From Actinomycetes bacterium (lineage in GTDB: Bacteria; Actinomycetota; Acidimicrobiia; Acidimicrobiales; JAMCQF01), in assembly GCA_021851885.1 (NCBI GenBank), contig JAJZBS010000003.1, positions 1 through 54,922 of the forward strand: DNA of 54,922 nt, written 5' to 3'. This document shows, piece by piece, positions 1 to 6,198 of this stretch. The translations under genes were made by a program, and so were the position numbers. The notes beneath the pieces are model-generated. The model worked only from the letters and a program-made list of their open reading frames with translations. It did no database searches and had not been told where the DNA came from. Numbering within the stretch: the first letter of the stretch is position 1; the number at the start of each line of letters is the position of its first letter.

Positions 1-122
1 CCGATGGCCCGGAGCATGGCCCGTGCCGGGGCACGGGTCGGTCCGTCGGTCACCTCGTGGCTGCGGGGCTTCATCCCCACCAGGGGGGCGTCCGCGGGGT
101 CGGGGGGTCGCGTGTCGGTCAT
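1..122 (-). CDS. ilvD: Dihydroxy-acid dehydratase, N-terminal fragment
   Basis: This is the first 40 codons of a minus-strand gene that continues off the left edge of the window. The ATG is at 120-122. The visible peptide ends with KPRSHEVTDG followed by PTRAPARAMLRAIG, which matches the start of dihydroxy-acid dehydratases. These are Fe-S enzymes that turn dihydroxy acids into 2-keto acids in branched-chain amino acid synthesis. No catalytic or cluster cysteines are in view because they lie further in. The 121 bp between this start and the ferredoxin stop hold no gene. No strong ribosome binding site is seen. The identification rests on a short but distinctive stretch. Confidence 0.75.
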   Translation of the reverse strand, partial: MTDTRPPDPADAPLVGMKPRSHEVTDGPTRAPARAMLRAI

Positions 123-243
123 GGCTCGCATGCTACGGGTTGCCGGGGCCCCGGGGCACCCGGACCACCCGATGCGTCCGTCCGGACCGGCCCGCCCGTC
201 GCGATCGGAGGGCGTCGCCAAGGGTCGGAGGCCGGCGGTCCCG

Positions 244-459
244 TCAGCTGCGCACCCGGACCACCCGGATGGCCATCCGGGGGCAGGCGTGCACGGCCCG
301 GTCCGCATGGTCGGCCAGGTGGGCCGGCAGCGCCTCCCGCCGGATGACGGGGAACCCCCACTCGTCGGTCTCGATCCACTCGGGGAGCAGCTCGGCGCAC
401 GTTCCGTAGCCGTCGCACGAGGTGGGGTCGACCATCACCCGCAGCTCGGCCCGGCTCAC
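244..459 (-). CDS. Single-cluster ferredoxin (3Fe-4S type)
   Basis: This is a 71-residue ferredoxin, likely a cytoplasmic one-electron carrier. I chose the GTG at 459 because it overlaps the stop of the NuoF-like gene by 4 bases (GTGA), as at the other joints of this operon. An internal ATG at 435 is the alternative. The cysteine pattern is C-x5-C (C-DGYGT-C) near the N terminus and a distant C-P near the end. That gives three cysteines, with Asp/Gly where a fourth would be, as in 3Fe-4S ferredoxins of the type that partner P450s and dehydrogenases. As the last gene of the redox operon it is a natural electron partner of the NuoF-like protein. That pairing is inferred from position. Confidence 0.88.
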   Translation of the reverse strand: MSRAELRVMVDPTSCDGYGTCAELLPEWIETDEWGFPVIRREALPAHLADHADRAVHACPRMAIRVVRVRS

Positions 460-1856
460 CGGCGGGCTCCGCTCAACCGGGCCCCTCGGGGCGCCTGCGG
501 GCGGGGGGCGGCTCCCTGGACCCGCACCGGGGACGGGCGGGGGACACTGCGACCGCCACGAGCGGCGGCCGACGGGCACGGACCGATGTGGAGGTGGTGG
601 TCGACGTGGTCGCCGAAGGCGAGGAGCGCGCTGCGGACCATGCGGGCGGCGCCGTCGGGATGGTGGCACGCCCCGCGCCCCTCGACCGACTCGCACAGCT
701 GGAAGATCCGTGCCTGGAGGCCGCCACCCGCCGGTCCCCCGGCGCCGCCCCTGGTGCCGAAGGCCAACGACGCCGCCGCGTCGGCGAGGGCCGGCAGGCC
801 GTAGGCGCACGGTCCGCACTGGCCGGCGCCTTCGCGTGCGAGGTAGGCGGCGATGGCCGCCACCTCGGCCAGGGGGCACATGGTGGGTGGCGGGGCCAGG
901 ACCACGCCGGCGCCGAAGGTGGCACCGAGAGGTCGAAGGTGCTCCTCGGCCAGAGGCACGTCGAGCACCCGGGCGCCCGCCATCCACGTCCCGCCGTACC
1001 CACCGAGGAGGATGGCCGGCGCCTCGGCGGGGGACTCGCCCAGCGCACTCCAGACGGAGCGGAGGGTGGCGCCGAAGGGGACCTCGATGACCCTCGGCCC
1101 ACTGGCACCGATGGTGACGGTCAGCAGCGCGGTGCCGGGCGACTCCTCCGTGCCGACCGACCGGAACCATGCCGCGCCGAACCGGGCGATCAGTGCGGCG
1201 TGCGCCAGGGTCTCGACGTTCTGCACCAGCGTCGGCCGGCCGTCGACCCCCTTGCGGTAGACGGGGGTGACGGCGGTGAAAGCCGGCAGGGCGCCCTCGC
1301 CGCCGTCGAGGTGGGCGACGACGGCAGACTCCTCCCCGGCGATGAAACGCTCGGGCGCCACCGCGATCTCCACGTCCAGGGGGTCGATCCCGGCCCGACG
1401 CCGCTCCCGGAGCACCTCGGAGAGGTGACGGGCCTCGGATGCGGGTACGTAGAGCACCGCCCGGGAGGCGCCGAGGGTCTCCGCCGCCACCATGAGCCCG
1501 TCGACCACCAGGTGCGGTGCCCGGCGCAGCAGCAGGCGGTCCTTTCCGCTGGCCGGCTCGCCCTCCGAGCCGTTGGCCACCACCACCGGGCGGCCCAGGC
1601 GCCTGGCCGCCACCGCCTCCCACTTGACCGCGGCCGGGAACCAGGCTCCTCCATGGCCCCGCAACCCGCTCCTGTGGAGCTCGTCGAGAAACCCGCCGCG
1701 CCCCCGACGACCGGGATCGGGCACCAGGCCCCACCGGGCCACATGGTCGGCCAGCGCCGTCGCCTCGCCCCGCTCCCCCAGCCCGGCCAGCAGCCGCACC
1801 GCGCCGGTGGGGGGCGCCAACCCGGCGGGCCTGTCGACGGTCCCGGCCCTGCTCAT
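456..1856 (-). CDS. NuoF-like NADH dehydrogenase flavoprotein
   Basis: This 466-residue protein resembles the 51-kDa (NuoF) subunit of complex I and related NADH-dependent hydrogenase or formate dehydrogenase subunits. It probably takes hydride from NADH to FMN and passes electrons to an Fe-S cluster. Visible motifs are an FMN/NAD-binding loop (GLRGHGGAWFP, about residues 68-78), NGSEGEPASGKDR, and E-E-S-A near residue 200. An SLBB-like middle part follows, then a cysteine-containing C-terminal part (CGPC, then LCESVEGRGAC). The usual SCGxCxPCR motif is reduced. It overlaps the membrane gene upstream by ATGA and the ferredoxin downstream by GTGA. No NuoE, NuoG or membrane Nuo genes are nearby, so this is a stand-alone module and not complex I. 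Confidence 0.87.
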   Translation of the reverse strand: MSRAGTVDRPAGLAPPTGAVRLLAGLGERGEATALADHVARWGLVPDPGRRGRGGFLDELHRSGLRGHGGAWFPAAVKWEAVAARRLGRPVVVANGSEGEPASGKDRLLLRRAPHLVVDGLMVAAETLGASRAVLYVPASEARHLSEVLRERRRAGIDPLDVEIAVAPERFIAGEESAVVAHLDGGEGALPAFTAVTPVYRKGVDGRPTLVQNVETLAHAALIARFGAAWFRSVGTEESPGTALLTVTIGASGPRVIEVPFGATLRSVWSALGESPAEAPAILLGGYGGTWMAGARVLDVPLAEEHLRPLGATFGAGVVLAPPPTMCPLAEVAAIAAYLAREGAGQCGPCAYGLPALADAAASLAFGTRGGAGGPAGGGLQARIFQLCESVEGRGACHHPDGAARMVRSALLAFGDHVDHHLHIGPCPSAAARGGRSVPRPSPVRVQGAAPRPQAPRGARLSGARR

Positions 1857-2512
1857 CGGATCACTCCGCCCCGGCTGGGCGACCGGACCGGCACCGGTGC
1901 ACCGGCAGGTGCGCCACGCCCGGGCGACGGCGTGCCCGCGCCGCCCAGCCCGCCGGCGGCGAGGCGGTAGATGACGGCCCCCACCACGGCGACCAGGCAC
2001 AGGAGCCCGAGGAGCTGCACCGGACCCAACCGGGCATCGGTCCCCATGCCGGCGGAGTGGAAGAAGGCGATCGGCCACATCAGGTACGAGAGCCAATGGA
2101 CCATCCGCCACCCGTGGTAACCGATGCGGAACCGGAGCGCGGACGTCACCACCAGCACCAGCATCAGGTCGAAGGCGATCGTCCCGAGCGCCAGCCATGC
2201 CGTCCTGTAGGGGGAGCGGAACGGGACGACCGCGTCGAGGAACCCGACGTGCACGAACCCGTCCAGTGCGGTGGTGGCCACGTGCACGGCGACGAGGACG
2301 GTGGCGAACAGCGACAGGTTCCGGTGCACCGAGCGGGAGAAGAATCGGGGCCACCACGGGGCCGTCCACCCGAGCGTGGTGAGGATGCCGGCCACCACCA
2401 CCGCCGTCAGCACGACCAGGGCGACGATGCCCGTGCTCCGGGTCAGGTACCAGAGGACCATGGGGCTCTGGGACGTGGTCGCTGCCGCTGGCAGTAGGAC
2501 GGCGCCGGTCAC
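1853..2512 (-). CDS. Ferric-reductase-like transmembrane protein
   Basis: This 219-residue membrane protein has about six hydrophobic segments and belongs to the ferric reductase-like/YedZ-type heme-binding domain group. Histidines that could bind heme sit in or next to segments: SVHRNLS, LVAVHVATT, YHGWRMVHW and IAFFHSAG. The GTG start at 2512 overlaps the apbE stop by 4 bases. The protein likely moves electrons across the membrane through b-type hemes. Neighbours suggest the path NADH to NuoF-like protein to ferredoxin to this protein to an outside acceptor. No soluble FAD/NADPH domain is attached, unlike full-length ferric reductases, which fits a need for a separate NADH-oxidising partner. 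Confidence 0.85.
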   Translation of the reverse strand: MTGAVLLPAAATTSQSPMVLWYLTRSTGIVALVVLTAVVVAGILTTLGWTAPWWPRFFSRSVHRNLSLFATVLVAVHVATTALDGFVHVGFLDAVVPFRSPYRTAWLALGTIAFDLMLVLVVTSALRFRIGYHGWRMVHWLSYLMWPIAFFHSAGMGTDARLGPVQLLGLLCLVAVVGAVIYRLAAGGLGGAGTPSPGRGAPAGAPVPVRSPSRGGVIR

Positions 2513-3573
2513 GCCCCCACCCCCACGCCGGCCATGGCCGGCAGCGCGCTGCGGGCCACGCCGGTGCCGTTCGGCGGCCGGAGCGCGCCGACGGGCCGGC
2601 GCTCGGCCTCGGCGGGCCAGGCGCCGGTCACCACCACGCCACCCTCGTGACTGACCAGGCGGGCGTCCAACCCGGCTCCGGCGAGCCACTGCGGTGCCGG
2701 GGCGCCGAGGATGAGGGCACCCGTGGCCGCGATGTTGGCGTCGACACAGCTGGCGGCAGCGACCGACACGGTCCGCCACGGGGACTCGGCCGGCTCGCCG
2801 GTGCGGGGGTCGATCAGGTGGTGCACGACCCGGCCGTCGTGGACCCACGAGCGGGCGACGGTGCCGGAGGTGGCCAGACCGCCCGAGGAGACGGACACCA
2901 CCGCGGGTGAGTCGTCGGAGCCCGAGACGTCGTCCACCCCCACCGACCAGCCTCCGGCGGGCGGGGGCCCGGCGGCTGCCAGGTCGCCGCCGATGCAGAC
3001 GAGGACGCCGCAGCCCACACGCGACGCGATCCTCGCCGCTGCCCGGTCGACGGTCGCCGACTTCGCTGTCGAATCGAGGTCGAGGAGCACGCCCTCTGGG
3101 ACGCGCAGGGTCGAGGCGCGCTGGTCGAATGCCACCGAGACCCACCCGGGAGCCTCGCCCGGGTGGGAATTGGTGCCAGGGCCGGCTTCCCGGGCACCGC
3201 CGGTTCCCCGGTCACCCCGATCGTCCCGGTCACCCCGGCGCAGCCGGGCGAAGTCGATGTCGTAGCCGAGGTCGACGACGGCACGCCCCACGGTCGGGTC
3301 GAGGAGGCCTCCGGACAGCTGGGCGCCGCGCAGCGCGCCGGCGATGAGCTCGCCCAGCTCGGCGCTGACCGTCACGGCCGTCCCGCTGGCCCGGTTGACC
3401 CAGGCCAGCTCCGAGTCGTCCCGGAACCGGCTGGCCACCCGGTCGACCCGCTCGAGCTCGTCACGGAGCATGTCGGCGGCCACCACCAGCGCACCGGGGT
3501 CGGTGCACAGCAGCTCGACCGTGGTCCCGAGGCCACGTCCCACGTAGCGCGCCGGTGCGTTGGGCAGCCCCAT
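2509..3573 (-). CDS. apbE: FAD:protein FMN transferase (ApbE)
   Basis: This 354-residue protein matches the ApbE family, which covalently attaches FMN from FAD to a Thr or Ser of exported redox proteins. Family signs include the early M-L-R-D-E-L-E-R-V-D-RVASRFRDDSE stretch, GGLLDPTVGRAV, DLDSTAKSATVDRAA, VCIGGDLAAAG, a SGGLATSGT stretch near residue 230 and HHLIDPRTGEP. No lipoprotein signal is seen. The start overlaps the upstream stop by one base (TGATG). A usual FMN-binding substrate domain is not encoded next to it. The gene directly upstream codes for a small exported Ser/Thr-rich protein, which is the only local candidate substrate. Confidence 0.93.
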   Translation of the reverse strand: MGLPNAPARYVGRGLGTTVELLCTDPGALVVAADMLRDELERVDRVASRFRDDSELAWVNRASGTAVTVSAELGELIAGALRGAQLSGGLLDPTVGRAVVDLGYDIDFARLRRGDRDDRGDRGTGGAREAGPGTNSHPGEAPGWVSVAFDQRASTLRVPEGVLLDLDSTAKSATVDRAAARIASRVGCGVLVCIGGDLAAAGPPPAGGWSVGVDDVSGSDDSPAVVSVSSGGLATSGTVARSWVHDGRVVHHLIDPRTGEPAESPWRTVSVAAASCVDANIAATGALILGAPAPQWLAGAGLDARLVSHEGGVVVTGAWPAEAERRPVGALRPPNGTGVARSALPAMAGVGVGA

Positions 3574-3950
3574 CAGAACCCGCTGCTCCCGGTGGACGTC
3601 TGCTGGGGGACCTGGGTGGGGGCCGGTGCCTGGGTCGCCGGAGACAGCGACCCGGAGCCGCCCAGCGACCCGGAGCCGCCCAGCGACCCGGAGCCGGTGC
3701 CGGGGGAGACGACACCCGACGATCCGCTACCGGTCGACGTCTGTGCGGTGCTGGCGCCGTAGTTGTGCCCGGGGATGGCGTGGGCGACGTACGCGGTGAG
3801 CACACCCACCGCGGCAACCGACCCGATGACGACGGTGCGGGTCAACGACCGGACACGGCCGAGGGCGTCGTCACGCTGGGCGGCCCGCAACGCTCGGCCG
3901 TCACGGCGGGACGGGTGCCGGGCCGGCCACGAGTTCTGTGGCGAATTCAT
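3573..3950 (-). CDS. Small membrane-anchored Ser/Gly-rich protein
   Basis: This 125-residue protein is first in the redox operon. A basic N-terminal part (about 1-43) is followed by one membrane segment (TVVIGSVAAVGVLTAYVAHA). An outside tail rich in Ser, Gly, Thr and Gln carries a repeated GSLGGS unit. The chosen ATG at 3950 is the second of two in frame. The longer form from 4091 would read through a likely promoter region. The family is unknown. The tail contains YGASTAQT, which loosely resembles the Ser/Thr-centred sites that ApbE modifies but is not an exact match. A structural or flavin-carrier role outside the membrane is possible but unproven. Confidence 0.7.
   Translation of the reverse strand: MNSPQNSWPARHPSRRDGRALRAAQRDDALGRVRSLTRTVVIGSVAAVGVLTAYVAHAIPGHNYGASTAQTSTGSGSSGVVSPGTGSGSLGGSGSLGGSGSLSPATQAPAPTQVPQQTSTGSSGF
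3645..3696. repeat. 18-bp tandem repeat, about 3 copies
   Basis: The unit CAGCGACCCGGAGCCGCC occurs at 3645, 3663 and, without its last two bases, at 3681. It encodes the Gly-Ser-Leu repeats in the tail of the small anchored protein. The unit is a multiple of three, so copy-number change keeps the frame. Confidence 0.9.
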
Positions 3951-4087
3951 GCGCTCACTGTAAGAAGGGGACCTTACGGAGCTATGAAAGAAGTGTAGGA
4001 AACGGCTAAGAATCCGCCGCTCTACGCCCGGGTCGGGGCGGTATGGACCCGGCCGGAGGTGCCAGCCGGGCTCGCGTCGGCACCACG

Positions 4088-5347
4088 TCACTCCTCAGGC
4101 GGGTGCCACACCCCGGCCGGATGCCTGATCCCAGGGCGCCCGTGGCGGTGCCAGTGCACCGTCATGCTGGCACCCCCGAGGCGGGAGTCACCGACGTGCC
4201 AGCGGCCACCGGTCGCACGCACCACCGAGTCGGCGATGGCCAGGCCGAGCCCGGCCCCACCCGGTTCGTCACCCACCCGGTGGAACCGGTCGAAGAGCCG
4301 GTCCCGCTCGCCCGGAGGGATCCCGGGCCCGCTGTCCTCCACCACCAGGCCGACCCTCCCGCCCGTCGACCACGTCGACACCGTCACGGAACCCCCGATG
4401 CCGGCATGGCGGCACGCGTTGTCGACCAGTACCCCGGCCAGGCGGTCCAACCACTCTCGCGGCGCGCCGACGACGACCGGGGCGTCGGTCACTTCGAGCT
4501 CGAGGGACTGGTCCCTACCCGCCGCCACCGGCGCGAACCGGTCCACGCACGTCCGGGCCACGTCACGCAGGTCGACCTGTTCCGCACCGGGCTCGGGGGG
4601 CGCCCCGTCGAAGCGTGCCAACCACAGGAGTGAGTCCACGATCGACCGCAGCCGCCCGCTCTCGGACCGGACCAGCTCGAGCGAGCGCCGATAGGCGTCG
4701 GGCGATCGGGGCGAGGACAGCGTCAGGCCCACCTCCGCCTCGATGACGCTGAGGGGTGTCCGCAGCTCGTGGGACGCGTCGGCGGTGAACTCGAGCTGGC
4801 GCCTGCGGGCCAGCTCGACGGGCGCCACCGCCTTCACCCCGACGAGCAGCGCGCCGGCATAGGTGAGCACGACGAGCACCGGACCGACCACGAGCTGGAT
4901 ACCCACCAGCACGTCGTGCACATGGTCCACCGCAGCCAGGCTGATGCCGGCGACGACGACACCGCCTGCCACACGCCTGGTGTCGACCCGCAGGATCCGG
5001 CCCCCGGCACTGACGGTGAAGGGCACGGTGCCCGCCCTCGCCCACGCAGCCACGGGAAGCGGTGGTGCCCCCTCGACCTCGGCAACCGGGCTGCCGCCCG
5101 TCGGCACCCACCACAGCAGGACGGGCGCGTCGTCGATGTCCTTCAGGACCTGCTGCGCTCCCACAGGCCCGGGACGGGTGGCGGCCTGGTCGAGCACGGT
5201 CTGGAGGGTCAGGTCGGTCGAGTGGACCAGTCGGACCTCGGCCACCTCGTCGATGACCGCCACCACGGCGAGATACACGAGCCCCACCACCAGCGCCGCT
5301 GTGCCGGCGACTCGGGCGGCGTGACCGAAGCGGCCCGACCTCCTCAC
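4088..5347 (-). CDS. Two-component sensor histidine kinase
   Basis: This 419-residue membrane kinase has one segment near residues 12-33 and a second near 140-175, bounding an outside sensor part of about 100 residues. The H-box DASHELRTPLS has its phosphorylated His near residue 193. It is followed by N-box DNACRHA, G1 EDSGPGIPPGE and G2 GGAGLGLAIA. The GTG start overlaps the response regulator stop by 4 bases. The pair lies 137 bp upstream of the redox operon on the same strand, so control of that operon by this system is plausible. Nothing in the sensor part tells me the signal. Confidence 0.93.
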   Translation of the reverse strand: MRRSGRFGHAARVAGTAALVVGLVYLAVVAVIDEVAEVRLVHSTDLTLQTVLDQAATRPGPVGAQQVLKDIDDAPVLLWWVPTGGSPVAEVEGAPPLPVAAWARAGTVPFTVSAGGRILRVDTRRVAGGVVVAGISLAAVDHVHDVLVGIQLVVGPVLVVLTYAGALLVGVKAVAPVELARRRQLEFTADASHELRTPLSVIEAEVGLTLSSPRSPDAYRRSLELVRSESGRLRSIVDSLLWLARFDGAPPEPGAEQVDLRDVARTCVDRFAPVAAGRDQSLELEVTDAPVVVGAPREWLDRLAGVLVDNACRHAGIGGSVTVSTWSTGGRVGLVVEDSGPGIPPGERDRLFDRFHRVGDEPGGAGLGLAIADSVVRATGGRWHVGDSRLGGASMTVHWHRHGRPGIRHPAGVWHPPEE

Positions 5348-6060
5348 CCGGCGACCAGCCGGTAGCCGATACCCCGCACCGTCTCGATGCGGGCCCGTGG
5401 CGCGGCGTCGGCCTCGGGGGCTCCGGCGGCTTCAGCGGCGTCGGCAGCCGCGTTCAGCTTGGAGCGGAGCCGTGCCACGTGCACGTCGATGGTGTTCGAC
5501 CCCACCGCGTCCGACTCGTCATCCCACACCTGGACGGCGATGGTCCGGCGGTCGACGACCGAGGGCGACCGGCGGGCCAGCAGTTCGGCGATGCCGAGCT
5601 CGGTGGCGGTCAACGGCACCTCCCTCCCGGCGACGACCAGCCGGTGACCGGCCGGTTCGTACTCCAATTGGCCGCACACGAGCCGCTCAGCGAGGACCTC
5701 GGGGGGACGTCGTTGCAGGGCGCGCAGGCGGGCCAGCAGCTCGGCGAAGTCGAACGGCTTGACCAGGTAGTCGTCCGCTCCGGCGTCCAACCCGGCCACC
5801 CGGTCAGCGGGCGCGTCCCTGGCCGTCAGCAACAACACCGGCGTGGCGATCCCGCGGGCACGTGCCGCGACGATGACCTCGATGCCGCTCCGGCCCGGCA
5901 TCCGCCAGTCGATGACGGCCACCGCGTACTCGTAGGCGCGCAGGTGGGCCACGGCCGCGTCGCCGTCCGCCACGGCGTCGACCACGTAGCCCTGCTCCCG
6001 CAGGCCCCGCTCGAGCACCGAACGCAGGCCGGGATCATCCTCGGCAACCAGGACCCTCAC
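5344..6060 (-). CDS. OmpR-family response regulator
   Basis: This 238-residue protein has a receiver domain at 1-118 and a winged-helix DNA-binding domain at about 130-235. The receiver shows the acidic pair DD8-9, the phosphoacceptor Asp51 (AVIDWRMPG) and Lys in LVKPFDFAELLARLRAL. An Ala/Glu-rich insert sits near the C terminus (AADAAEAAGAPEADA) before the final ETVRGIGYRLV. The start is GTG at 6060. It is co-transcribed with the kinase downstream. The gap of 138 bp to the divergent GH3 gene carries no obvious tandem binding site. Confidence 0.93.
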   Translation of the reverse strand: MRVLVAEDDPGLRSVLERGLREQGYVVDAVADGDAAVAHLRAYEYAVAVIDWRMPGRSGIEVIVAARARGIATPVLLLTARDAPADRVAGLDAGADDYLVKPFDFAELLARLRALQRRPPEVLAERLVCGQLEYEPAGHRLVVAGREVPLTATELGIAELLARRSPSVVDRRTIAVQVWDDESDAVGSNTIDVHVARLRSKLNAAADAAEAAGAPEADAAPRARIETVRGIGYRLVAG

Positions 6061-6198
6061 CGGTCGGCTTGTCTAGCCGGTGGGGCCGTCACGTGCACGC
6101 CGCGGTCCATGGAGGGCCCGCGGGCTGGCGCGCGACGATCGGCCCCGTGATCTGCTTACCTGTGGGGGCGAGCGGCGAGGGCCGCTCCCCCGTGTGAG

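Noticed and set aside
4-804. Long plus-strand frame opposite the ferredoxin and NuoF-like genes
   Set aside because: It is a GC-rich shadow. The minus strand carries recognised motifs, and the plus frame is Arg/Pro/Gly-rich without domains.
244-1734. Long frame extending the ferredoxin upstream
   Set aside because: Only the last 71 codons match a ferredoxin. The upstream part is an Arg/Gly-rich reading of the NuoF-like gene in the wrong frame.
3573-3950. FMN-binding domain protein as ApbE substrate
   Set aside because: No FMN-binding domain or exact flavinylation motif is present. The link is kept only as a hypothesis.
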